DNA of 26,531 nucleotides from Obelidium mucronatum (lineage: Eukaryota > Chytridiomycota > Chytridiomycetes > Chytridiales > Chytriomycetaceae). Under the pieces are notes generated by a model. The model did not search any database, was not told the DNA's origin, and was given only the letters and a program-made list of their open reading frames with translations. Shown piece by piece: positions 11,202 to 19,006 of this stretch (within the stretch, counting starts at the first letter, position 1; the number at the start of each line of letters is the position of its first letter). Both the position numbers and the translations under genes were made by a program. The DNA lies in the NCBI GenBank assembly GCA_025765595.1, contig JAIVFH010000339.1, positions 1 to 26,531 on the forward strand. The letters run 5' to 3'.

Positions 11202-12938
11202 ATGGACTCCCTTCCCACTGAAGTGCTGACGGCGATCAAGGCCAACCTGACAGTGGCTGACGACATGCGGCTCTGCCTGACGTCTCAGAAGCAGTATCGG
11301 CTTGGACCGCATACAGACGTGGCAGTGCCGTTCCTCCGCCTGCTTGCGACTCAACCACACTTGACGCTCAAAGACTGGAGGATCCGACCAGCCAGTCCCG
11401 CCAGTGACTCGAGTGACTCGAGTGCATCCAGAGACGCTAGTTCGGGGCGCAGCGCGCAGACGACGGACTTCCTCGCGTACTTGCGGCTCTGCGACGCGTG
11501 CTTCGGGCTGGCGGGCGACCTGCGCCAGGTGCTTGCGCTCGTCGCGCTCGAGGCGGCGTCGGGCGCCGCCGCGCAGCCGTTCGCCGTCGGCGGGCGCGTC
11601 CCGCTCGCGCGCAGCCACGAGCCGCTGCTCGCCGTCCGCACGCGCGGCGCCGCCGACGACGCCGCCGCCGTGCTGCACCTGCGCGACTCGCCGCCCGCGC
11701 GCTGGGCCGCCGTGCTCTCCGCCACCGCCGACCCGGCCGCCTTCGGCCGCGGCGGCGCGACCGTGCTCGACGCCGAGTACCGCGTCGCGCTGAAGCTGGA
11801 CGCCGACGCCTTCGTGTGCAATCTGGGCCAGGCCGTCGCTGACATTGTCGCAGAGAGCGTCGAGCCGGCGCTGCGCACGGACTCGCGCAACAGCGGCAAG
11901 CGCGTCGTGCCCGAGCTGTACAAGATGAACGTGTACTGCCCAGGCGGCTTCTTCAAGCCGCACTGCGACACGCCGCGCGCGACGAGCATGTTTGGCTCGC
12001 TGGTCGTGTGCTTGCCGCTGGAGCACGCGGGCGGGGACTTGGTCGTGCGCCACAAGGGGAAAACGGTCGTGTTTGACTGGGGAAATCGCATCCAGCAGGA
12101 CTTGCAGCAGCAGCAGCAGCAAAAGAATGCGGAAACAGGCGGCGAGTTGGCTCCTCCTGCGATTCATTGGGCTGCCTTCTTTTCGGACTGCGAACACGAA
12201 ATTCTTCCCGTCCAATCTGGATTGCGCGTTACAATCACATACAACCTTCATTTGGTTGAAACAAAGGTGGATGATGTTATTTGCCCGCCTGTTGATTCCA
12301 ACTCATTGGGTCCATTCCACACTCTTCTTGCCGAGTCACTCAAGGATCCATCCTTCATGCCCAAGGGAGGTACTCTTGGATTCGGTTTACAGCATCAGTA
12401 TCCGATGGGCTTGAATGTCCCTGAAAGAATATTTTCGCTCAAGGGCAATGATTTATTGGTTCACAAAAGCGCCACGGACTTGGGTATCGGTGTGAGAATT
12501 ATGGCTGCGTACAATGTGGACGACGACGAAGATTCTGAAGATGATTTAGAGAATGATCCGGATAATGATTCGGATGATGGAAATAATGAAGCCAACAATG
12601 ACATTGCCAAAAAGAAACCAAGCAAGACCAGTCCCACAGTGGATGCCTTCAAACAATATCGTCCAAGCTTTAGCAGATACATTTCTGGCATTCTTATCAG
12701 CGACTGCTTTTCAGGAGGTGGTGGGGATTATGAAGAACGCAGTACCAAATCCATTTTGAAAGACGAGGTGGATGCAATTCATGACAAGTCAATCAAGTGG
12801 GTCCATTACCCTTCGCACGAAGAACTCGCTAGTACTTATATGACCTATGGAAACGAAGCTTCTGTTGCATATATTTATGTTTCAGGTTGCATGTTGTTGG
12901 ACATTCCGTCGTTGGCAGACAGAAAGGATTCTCGTTGA
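11202..12938 (+). CDS. 2-oxoglutarate/Fe(II) dioxygenase-like protein with F-box-like N-terminus
   Basis: The single-exon protein has 578 residues. Residues 1-35 (MDSLPTEVLTAIKANLTVAD) resemble the first helices of an F-box. Residues 237-349 form a prolyl-4-hydroxylase-type double-stranded beta-helix: LYKMNVYCPGGFFKPHCDTP holds the HxD pair (His254, Asp256), EHEILPV holds the distal His332 and GLRVTITYN holds Arg342, the usual 2-oxoglutarate ligand. All four key residues are present, so it could be active; the substrate is unknown. A polyQ run (about 302-307) interrupts the barrel in a loop, and a long Asp/Glu/Asn/Ser tract lies near 455-485. The coding sequence is strongly GC-rich from about 11,440 to 12,060 and ordinary on either side, with no intron or frame break. 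Its 3' end faces that of the hydrolase gene 50 bp away. Confidence 0.78.
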   Translation: MDSLPTEVLTAIKANLTVADDMRLCLTSQKQYRLGPHTDVAVPFLRLLATQPHLTLKDWRIRPASPASDSSDSSASRDASSGRSAQTTDFLAYLRLCDACFGLAGDLRQVLALVALEAASGAAAQPFAVGGRVPLARSHEPLLAVRTRGAADDAAAVLHLRDSPPARWAAVLSATADPAAFGRGGATVLDAEYRVALKLDADAFVCNLGQAVADIVAESVEPALRTDSRNSGKRVVPELYKMNVYCPGGFFKPHCDTPRATSMFGSLVVCLPLEHAGGDLVVRHKGKTVVFDWGNRIQQDLQQQQQQKNAETGGELAPPAIHWAAFFSDCEHEILPVQSGLRVTITYNLHLVETKVDDVICPPVDSNSLGPFHTLLAESLKDPSFMPKGGTLGFGLQHQYPMGLNVPERIFSLKGNDLLVHKSATDLGIGVRIMAAYNVDDDEDSEDDLENDPDNDSDDGNNEANNDIAKKKPSKTSPTVDAFKQYRPSFSRYISGILISDCFSGGGGDYEERSTKSILKDEVDAIHDKSIKWVHYPSHEELASTYMTYGNEASVAYIYVSGCMLLDIPSLADRKDSR

Positions 12939-12988
12939 TCATGTTGTTCAGTTACTGTCCATAAAAAACTTTTCTTATGAAGATTGTT

Positions 12989-13555
12989 TTACTGCTGTTG
13001 TTTATCGAGAGCATCAAGCACACTCTCCATGTCCATCACCGACGCGCCCGCTTCGACAAACAGCGCATTGTATTTTGCCACGAGCTCACTTGCCGTAGCC
13101 GCCCCATTGTCGTACGTTGAATGCGCATCTGCCACAACCACAACGTCCCAGCCGAGCTTCAGCGCGCCGCGCGTTGTTCCGTCGATGCAAAAGTCCGTCT
13201 GCGCGCCGACGACGACCAGCTGCGCCGCCCGCGCCTCCGTGAGCCACGCGTGCAGCCGCGGATTGCTGAAGGCGTCGCGCTCGCTCTTTGCGAACGTCGG
13301 CTCCTCGGCCTCGCCGCGCTGCGCCAACTCCGGCGCAACCGGCCACCCCGCTGACTGCGGCGCGAACCCGCCGTCGCCGTCGTGTCGCACAAACGCGACC
13401 GGCAGCTTGGCGCGCCGGAACGCGGCGAGCAGCGTCTGCGTGTTGCCGAGCAGTGCGCCGGCGTTGGCGATCGGCCCGCCCTCGGCGCCGTCGAGTTCGA
13501 AAAACGCTACTTGGAGATCGACGACGAGGAGCGCGGGGCGCTGGGAAAGCGTCAT
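12989..13555 (-). CDS. Isochorismatase-like cysteine hydrolase
   Basis: The 188-residue single-domain protein has the family triad: Asp13 in LLVVDLQ, Lys90 in TFAKSERDAF and Cys123 in GAQTDFCIDGT. Members hydrolyse or deamidate small molecules (isochorismate, nicotinamide, N-carbamoyl compounds), and the substrate cannot be told from sequence. The GAQTDFCI motif is followed by TTRGALKLGWDVVVVADAHST, typical of stand-alone hydrolases. I chose the ATG at 13555 (MTLSQRPALL), which places the first beta strand at the usual distance; an in-frame ATG at 13597 would add 14 residues (MNPQSNKKKPLSKN) that look like leader sequence. The coding region is GC-rich, unlike the AT-rich DNA beyond its start. 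Confidence 0.85.
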   Translation of the reverse strand: MTLSQRPALLVVDLQVAFFELDGAEGGPIANAGALLGNTQTLLAAFRRAKLPVAFVRHDGDGGFAPQSAGWPVAPELAQRGEAEEPTFAKSERDAFSNPRLHAWLTEARAAQLVVVGAQTDFCIDGTTRGALKLGWDVVVVADAHSTYDNGAATASELVAKYNALFVEAGASVMDMESVLDALDKQQQ

Positions 13556-13599
13556 GTTTTTGGAGAGTGGCTTTTTTTTGTTTGACTGAGGATTCATAA

Positions 13600-13883
13600 T
13601 TTGAATAAATTTATTAATCAAAGCTATATGGGTTGATTCCCAGCGACACAACATCCATCCCCTCTCAACACGAACAAGAATTCGAGCCGTGACGATTTGA
13701 ATCGCATTTCAAGCATAAATGCGTCTTTTCACAGATTTTCGAACGACACCAGCCCTTGTTCCTTTTGGTAAAAAAAAAAAAATTTAAATTAAAAAAAATT
13801 AAAAAATCAAATAAAATAAAAGAAAATCCATATAAAAAAAAGACGCGAGCGGGGATAAAAAAAAAACGTTAAATTTAAGTAAA
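13600..13883. other. AT-rich spacer with A-homopolymers
   Basis: No gene is visible. From about 13,770 to 13,880 the plus strand is almost wholly A and T with repeated runs of A, interrupted by GACGCGAGCGGGG. It separates the start of the hydrolase gene from the stop of the next minus-strand gene, so it holds a promoter and a 3' flank. Confidence 0.5.
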
Positions 13884-14606
13884 TCACCAGAACAAGCAAT
13901 AATCCAGCTTCCAATAAAGCATAGCAGCTCTTGGACAATCTCTCAACGAATGACGCGCGTCAGGTGTATCACAAAGCATGCACACGTGTGCGATGGAGCT
14001 CTTGTGGATTTTGGCGCACCGGTTATCTTGGAATAGAGAACAGATTTCGGAAGCTTTGCTGCTACTATTACTATTGTTACTGCTACTATATGATTTGGTG
14101 TTCTCTCTTTGACGTTTTGAAGGTCTTTGCTGTTGGTTGTCGGGGTCACGATTACGACGGTCACGTGAATGACTTCCAGGTTGGGGTTTGAGAAATGGGA
14201 CAGCATCAGCAGTACTTGTAGTTGGGTTGCTGGAAACAGTTGTAAATTTGAGATCAGTTTTTCTTGTACCAGTAACTGCAAAAGAGCTCTGGCCAGCTTG
14301 CTGATTCATGGTTGTCGTCTTGGTGGTGGTGGGAAACGCAGTGGTGGAACTGAGTGAAACAAGTTGAGCCAAGAACCCATCAAGCCATTTCTGAGACTCT
14401 GAAATAGCGGAATCAAGAGAAAAGGGATCAATAGTGATGATACTGGTGGTGGTGGTGGTGGTGGTGCAGGAAGCTGGGTCTGTTGCAGTTGTAGTTGTGT
14501 TTTTGAGGTGGCCAACACGGTCAGTTAATCCTTCCATGCGTGACTCTAATGATTCAATGCGTGTATTCATTTCGTGTAATAGTTGTTCTTGTTCGTGTGG
14601 AAGCAT
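13884..14606 (-). CDS. Small protein with N-terminal coiled coil and C-terminal Cys/His cluster
   Basis: The ATG-started frame gives 240 residues. Residues 1-35 form an amphipathic helix (EQEQLLHEMNTRIESLESRM) likely to oligomerise. Residues 36-185 are low complexity: Thr-rich runs, then a basic Arg/Gln/Asn stretch ending in Ser/Asn repeats. The C-terminal 55 residues carry a possible zinc site: CSLFQDNRC, a following IH, HVCMLC, then ARHSLRDCP (roughly C-x7-C-x3-H-x5-H-x-C-x2-C-x6-H-x4-C). Comparable Cys/His endings occur in Gag-like or transposon-associated fungal proteins, so it might be a remnant of a mobile element, but no other element gene adjoins it. It could be an ordinary nucleic-acid-binding protein. 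It lies between an AT-rich spacer and an ankyrin gene on the same strand. Confidence 0.55.
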   Translation of the reverse strand: MLPHEQEQLLHEMNTRIESLESRMEGLTDRVGHLKNTTTTATDPASCTTTTTTTSIITIDPFSLDSAISESQKWLDGFLAQLVSLSSTTAFPTTTKTTTMNQQAGQSSFAVTGTRKTDLKFTTVSSNPTTSTADAVPFLKPQPGSHSRDRRNRDPDNQQQRPSKRQRENTKSYSSSNNSNSSSKASEICSLFQDNRCAKIHKSSIAHVCMLCDTPDARHSLRDCPRAAMLYWKLDYCLFW

Positions 14607-14842
14607 TTGGTTGGGTGGGAGTGGGTGGGTGGGGAAATGGGATCAAAAAAAAAAAAAATGACGGCGAATAACTGGCGAATAACGGCGTCAAGTAAAAAAC
14701 CGAATCTCCAGTAATGATCAATCTACAAGAATGTGTCAACACTATGGGAAAAAAAAGATACCCTGACTTCTAGAAAGCCGCGCTTCTGATTAGTTCATGA
14801 GGGGTCGATGGTTGATGAAAGAGATGTTGAGTTAAATGATAT

Positions 14843-16366
14843 TTATTTATCTTGGTATGTATCCAATAGCTTGCGAATCCGACGGTCAATCCCTTGCTCA
14901 CCCTTCACCATTTCCAATACTTTTGCGATATCGACACGAGGATCAGCAAGAAGCAGTTTCACCACTTCGTAACATCCTTGCCAGATTGTAATCCGTAAAA
15001 CATCGCTCTCAATTTCAATCCTTGGATCTTTAAGAAGCAATTCAACAACTTTGGGAAAGTTGTTTCGTGCAGAGAAATGAATCGCATAGTTTTCGTTGGC
15101 AGATGGATCGCAGCGACCATCTTTAAGCAAAAGTTCAACAACTTCATGAAACCCCTCGACTGCTGCGGATTGAATCGCAGAGCTTCCATTCGCTGATGGG
15201 TCTACACGACTATCTCGCAACAAAAGTTTCACAATCTCGAGGTGGCCAAATTCGCACGCAACGTGCAAAGCCCGACTCTGATCAAAAGAGGGATCCACCT
15301 GGGGGTGCTTCAGTAAAAATTCAACTGCAGATAAATGCCCCTTTTCTGCTGCTAATCCCAACCCATAGTTATAGGCAGCTGGATTTACTTGCTCACTCGC
15401 AACCATGAATTCAACAATAGAGGAATGTCCATTTTCTGACGCAAGAAGAAACGGTTGGTGATCCGCTCGAAGGCGCGCAACAACCCGTTTGTCCTTCATT
15501 AATAACTTGACGATTTCCAAAAACCCTTGCTCACAAGCCTTGTCCAAGGCAAAGTTTTCGTCATCAGATGGATCCACTCGAGCGTCCTGCATCAACAAAT
15601 CAACCATATCCACGTGTCCGTGTTCACAAGCAAGCCCAATTGGCGTATTTGCCGCCACAGCCGGATCAACCCGCGGCTGCAGCAACAACAACCTTGCGAT
15701 TTCCACATGTCCTTTACGGGCAGCCGTAGCAATCACGTCATTTTCAAAGTCTGACGGATCCACCTTGTCGCTCGCCAGCAAGATCTTCACCGCCTCCAAA
15801 TGACCACACTCCACAGCCCACCGCAGAGGACGGTTGTTTTGTGCCGAAATATCAAAGTTTGGGTTTTTGAGGAGTGCCGATACAACCTGGACCGCATGCA
15901 CATCAGACACGGGCCACTGCACAAGAATGGCCAAGTCATCGTCTTCCGGCTGGCGATACTGCGGGGGAACAGCCTGATCACCAGCTGCTTCATTATCACT
16001 GTCTTCAGAAGAGTCATTGCCGTCTTCGTCAACCCAATCATCTTCCTCTTGATCGTCAGCGTCATTGACGACTACAAACTTGTCTGCCACCATAATCAAC
16101 TCGTACAGGGCAATCTTGTATACCAGCGGCAGAAGGTCCCACTCACGCTTCTTCAAGTTGGTTTGTTCGAGGAACTGCCAGACTGACTTGCTGCCGCTTA
16201 CTTGTTTGGCGACATGCTGGCGGGCAAAGGAAAGACTGTGGATGAGGAACGGGGATAGTAGCGTGGATGAAAAGGCGATGCTGTGTAAGTCGTCGATTGG
16301 AGAGAGTGGAAGGCGGACTAGGATTTGAGTGAGCACTTCAGGTGGCATTGAAGTGAGAGACTTCAT
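14843..16366 (-). CDS. F-box-like protein with ten ankyrin repeats
   Basis: The single-exon protein has 507 residues. The first 50 residues (SMPPEVLTQILVRLPLSPID) match an F-box-like helix set, which would dock on Skp1. An acidic linker (DDADDQEEDDWVDEDGND) is near residues 100-130. From about 170 to 490 there are ten ankyrin repeats of about 33 residues, most ending in a (D/S)xRVDPS turn (for example GHLEIVKLLLRDSRVDPS). Repeats 4 and 5 depart from the pattern. The likely role is substrate adaptor of an SCF-type ubiquitin ligase with the ankyrins binding the target; this is inferred from domain order. A minus-strand AATAAA (14842-14847) overlaps the stop codon. The start codon lies 57 bp from the end of the pogo-like transposon, so the native promoter may have been displaced. 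Confidence 0.85.
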   Translation of the reverse strand: MKSLTSMPPEVLTQILVRLPLSPIDDLHSIAFSSTLLSPFLIHSLSFARQHVAKQVSGSKSVWQFLEQTNLKKREWDLLPLVYKIALYELIMVADKFVVVNDADDQEEDDWVDEDGNDSSEDSDNEAAGDQAVPPQYRQPEDDDLAILVQWPVSDVHAVQVVSALLKNPNFDISAQNNRPLRWAVECGHLEAVKILLASDKVDPSDFENDVIATAARKGHVEIARLLLLQPRVDPAVAANTPIGLACEHGHVDMVDLLMQDARVDPSDDENFALDKACEQGFLEIVKLLMKDKRVVARLRADHQPFLLASENGHSSIVEFMVASEQVNPAAYNYGLGLAAEKGHLSAVEFLLKHPQVDPSFDQSRALHVACEFGHLEIVKLLLRDSRVDPSANGSSAIQSAAVEGFHEVVELLLKDGRCDPSANENYAIHFSARNNFPKVVELLLKDPRIEIESDVLRITIWQGCYEVVKLLLADPRVDIAKVLEMVKGEQGIDRRIRKLLDTYQDK

Positions 16367-16422
16367 TTTTTTTTTTTCAATTTTTTTGTGTTCTTTTTTT
16401 CGTCGGATTCAAACCTGAAGAC

Positions 16423-16466
16423 TGAGTGAAATTGCCAATCCAACCAAAAAATTGCTAATCAGACCA
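16423..16466 (+). repeat. Left terminal inverted repeat of the transposon
   Basis: It begins TGAGTGAAATTGCC and contains one good copy of the TTGCCAATCCAACC unit and one degenerate copy (TTGCTAATCAGACC). Its last base is the A of the first in-frame ATG of the transposase frame. Confidence 0.75.
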
Positions 16467-16540
16467 TGCTCCGAAAAAGTTCAAAACCAAATAAATCAAC
16501 AGTCTTTATTCATAACGCCACCAAATTTTGCACACATCAA

Positions 16541-18211
16541 ATGAAGATTCCAAAGTATACCAAGGCTCCAGCCCAGCAGAATAGCTCTGTGCGCAAGCAA
16601 GTTTTTGCCGATGTCACCAACTTGGTGAACAACAACCATTCCATCAAGAAGGCATCCCAAACCGTCGCTGCAAACCTCAAGATCAATCAAGAGGCAGTTC
16701 GATCCATCTACAGACGCATGGACAAGAATGAGGGACATTCCCACGGCAACCAGCGCTTCTCAGATGGCGAGGAACAAATGTTCACAGCCTTTCTTGAGGC
16801 AAGATCGATCTGCCACTGTCCAATGGCTCGCACAGACTTCATAGCATTGGTCACTGAGTACGATCATGCCAAGAATCCTGGTTCAACATGGTCGGCAAAG
16901 GCATGGTATCCCAAGTTCATCAAGCGCCATTCAGATCTAGTTCGCCTCCGAACTACAAAAGCTATAAGCAAGGCACGAACAGATCCGCTTACCAAAGAGG
17001 AGATCGCCAAATGGGTGGAGCAGTTTGAAGCCTGGATGGCGTCTGGCCGTTTTAGTTGGCCAAATCTGGTCAATGTTGATGAAATGCGCCTCAAGCTCGA
17101 AAACAGCTCTTCCAGCTCTCAGGCTCTGGTCAGCACTGCAGTCGCCCGCCCCAGCGAGATAACTGGCTCCAGAGGCAAGGTTGCCAGCTTCATTCCATTT
17201 GTGACAGCGTCAGGAGAGCGAGTTTTGGACATTCTTGTCCTTCCAACCAAATTCGGAAACCTCGAGATTCAAGACCCAGAGACCACAGCCAACGCCAGAG
17301 GCTCAGTACCATGCAAGATTGTGTTCAGCGAAACTGGTTTCTTGAGCGAGGAGCAATGGTTACCTGTTCTTTCGGAGTTTAAAGCTCGTTGGGAGATTTT
17401 GCACCCAGGTTTGACGCCTGTTCTTTTGCTGGACAACCTTGGCGTCCACAGGACCGCTGACACCCTTGACCACTGCCTCAAGCTTGGCATCAACGGCTTC
17501 TTCCTACCTGCAAACACTACACATTTCTTGCAGCCTCTGGATGAGGTGATTTTCGCGAATTTAAAGCGGACAATTGTACGCCTATTCCAACAGAAACGGA
17601 GCTTTCGGATCTGTAACCTTGCATCCCTCGGGGAAGAACTGGTTCCAATCACTCTGGAAGCTCGAAACTCAATTCAGCCTGAATGGATCCGATCTGCTTT
17701 CAAGTCTACGGGCATCTTTCCCTGGTCTAAAGAAAAAATCCTGGAAAATGCGTCACTCAACATTGGCGACCCTTCCACTCTTGCCAATGCCCGCAATCCT
17801 GAGGTCGCCAAGTTCCTTGAGGTCTTCAAGACTATGGGAACAGCTCCACCAGTGAAGAAAGTCGCAGCAAAAGGCGAATCAGTTGTAAAGACCAACAGAG
17901 TTTATTCGTTTGAAGAACTCCACCAGGAACAGCAAGCAGCCGTTGAAGCCAAGGAATCAAAGCAAAAAGCGTCAAAAGAAAAGAAGGAGAATCGAAAGAC
18001 ACGTCAAGAGAGGGTGGGAGCAACCAAATTGGCTGCCAAAGATGCGAAAACCTGTCGTGGAGAAACAGAAAACCAACGCTGCACCAAGATCTGGCAATCA
18101 AGCGCGGCTTGGCTCAACTGCAGCATCTGTAATAAGTATCGCATATGCCCTGCACACAAGCGTGGGTGGCAGAACGCCTTTGATCAACATGTTTTGGGTC
18201 ACAATGAGTGA
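16541..18211 (+). CDS. Pogo-type DDE transposase (CENP-B-like)
   Basis: The enzyme would cut and paste the surrounding element. I chose the ATG at 16541 (MKIPKYTKAPAQQ) because an in-frame ATG at 16466 overlaps the end of the left terminal repeat and adds 25 poorly conserved-looking residues; the frame from 16466 is 581 aa, from 16541 556 aa. In the longer numbering an N-terminal HTH (SVRKQVFADVTNLVNNNHSI, 41-85) precedes a CENP-B-like second DNA-binding region (95-165). The DDE_1 core has NVDEM (Asp205), LLLDNLGVH (Asp323) and the pogo-type third acid in HFLQPLDE (Asp359). The C-terminus is Lys/Glu-rich, then a Cys/His cluster CSICNKYRICPAH that may bind zinc. There is no stop or frameshift, which suggests recent activity. 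Confidence 0.9.
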   Translation: MKIPKYTKAPAQQNSSVRKQVFADVTNLVNNNHSIKKASQTVAANLKINQEAVRSIYRRMDKNEGHSHGNQRFSDGEEQMFTAFLEARSICHCPMARTDFIALVTEYDHAKNPGSTWSAKAWYPKFIKRHSDLVRLRTTKAISKARTDPLTKEEIAKWVEQFEAWMASGRFSWPNLVNVDEMRLKLENSSSSSQALVSTAVARPSEITGSRGKVASFIPFVTASGERVLDILVLPTKFGNLEIQDPETTANARGSVPCKIVFSETGFLSEEQWLPVLSEFKARWEILHPGLTPVLLLDNLGVHRTADTLDHCLKLGINGFFLPANTTHFLQPLDEVIFANLKRTIVRLFQQKRSFRICNLASLGEELVPITLEARNSIQPEWIRSAFKSTGIFPWSKEKILENASLNIGDPSTLANARNPEVAKFLEVFKTMGTAPPVKKVAAKGESVVKTNRVYSFEELHQEQQAAVEAKESKQKASKEKKENRKTRQERVGATKLAAKDAKTCRGETENQRCTKIWQSSAAWLNCSICNKYRICPAHKRGWQNAFDQHVLGHNE

Positions 18212-18367
18212 GTGGAGGAACTGAAGTCTATCTTCTTTATTACTAATGACAACCTTATAAAACTTTGTGTGAGAGAAAAAGCGAATAAAAATACATATGT
18301 TTTGAAGTTTGCAAGGGTGTAGTGTGGAAGATGTGTTTGTGACAATGTTTCGAACATTTTTGGGGGG

Positions 18368-18415
18368 TGGTTGGAATGGCAATTTTTTGGTTGGAATGGC
18401 AACCTCACTCACTCA
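18368..18415 (-). repeat. Right terminal inverted repeat of the transposon, with an internal tandem unit
   Basis: On the plus strand GGTTGGAATGGCAA occurs twice in direct orientation, separated by a short T run, followed by CTCACTCACTCA. The reverse complement aligns with the left repeat. The two units here are identical over about 14 bases, unlike the diverged pair on the left. Confidence 0.75.
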
Positions 18416-18423
18416 CGTCTTTG

Positions 18424-18653
18424 TTCTATGGTGTATGGAGTAGAGCTCCTTCTGGTGGATTGAAACAGAATCACGAAATATCGATGACGAGGACTTTGAC
18501 CATATCAATAATTCCCCATGGTCGGATCGTAGCTTAAATCAACGAATACATTCGACCAATTCAAACTTTGCCTGGAAATATTCAATAAAAGAAGTCTATG
18601 GTGTATTCTAATATTGGAACAGTGTTTGCTTTTGTTCTCCATTCTCACCAAAA
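18424..18653. other. Upstream region of ISD11
   Basis: No gene is seen. TCTATGGTGTAT occurs at both ends of the stretch (about 18426 and 18595), of unknown meaning. The last 60 bases are T-rich with an A-rich leader just before the ATG. Confidence 0.4.
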
Positions 18654-18947
18654 ATGCCCATCCCAACTCGCTCTGAATCGATAAACCTTTACCGCGCCCT
18701 CCTCCGCTCAGCCCGCCTCTTCTCCAACTACAACTTCCGTAACTACGTGGCCCGTCGATCGACTGATGCCTTCAGAGAATTCAAAACATGCACCGACACC
18801 GCTGCTTTAGAGCAGGCCTACCAGAAGGGGTTGAAAGAACTGGGTGTAGCCAGGCGGCAGGGAACAATCGATGGGATGTACAGGTCAGAGAGACTTGTCG
18901 TTGAGTCAGGTGCTGGGACTGGCTACTCGGTTTACAGAAACAAGTGA
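18654..18947 (+). CDS. ISD11: Isd11/LYRM4-like LYR-motif protein
   Basis: Isd11 stabilises the mitochondrial cysteine desulfurase Nfs1 and links it to acyl carrier protein for Fe-S cluster assembly. The 97-residue single-exon protein has the LYR tripeptide at residues 12-14 (INLYRALLRSARLFSNYNFR), then YVARRSTDAFREFK, and the later LGVARRQGTIDGMYRSERLVVE, which align with LYRM4 across its length (human 91 aa). The ATG is preceded by an A-rich context (CCAAAAATG). Its stop faces the TBC1D7-like stop 59 bp away, so the 3' untranslated regions probably overlap. Confidence 0.93.
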   Translation: MPIPTRSESINLYRALLRSARLFSNYNFRNYVARRSTDAFREFKTCTDTAALEQAYQKGLKELGVARRQGTIDGMYRSERLVVESGAGTGYSVYRNK

Positions 18948-19006
18948 AGACGAGTTTGTTGTTGAAGGTGACAAGGTCAACCATAATACACCCCAACAAT
19001 GAGACT

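Larger units (their letters stand above)
16423..18415 (+). mobile_element. Pogo/CENP-B-like DNA transposon, apparently intact
   Basis: The element is about 1,993 bp and consists of two imperfect terminal inverted repeats around one uninterrupted transposase gene. The left repeat is 16423-16466 and the right 18368-18415. They share TTGCCA(A/T)TCCAACC followed by a run of A and a second TTGC(C/T)A(A/T)TC unit, with about seven mismatches and one 4-base gap (GTGA) in 44-48 bases. Weaker similarity (AAGAC) extends outside. I found no TA target duplication, so the exact ends are uncertain. An AATAAA (18284-18289) follows the transposase gene. It is inserted between the start of the ankyrin gene and the Isd11 gene. 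Confidence 0.8.

Noticed and set aside
11187..12251. 354-residue minus-strand open frame
   Set aside because: It is antisense to the GC-rich dioxygenase gene; its Arg/Ala/Val-rich composition is what GC-rich antisense gives.
16418..18421. Flanking TA target-site duplication of the transposon
   Set aside because: Pogo relatives usually duplicate TA, but no TA borders the visible repeat ends. I could not fix the boundaries, so none is claimed.
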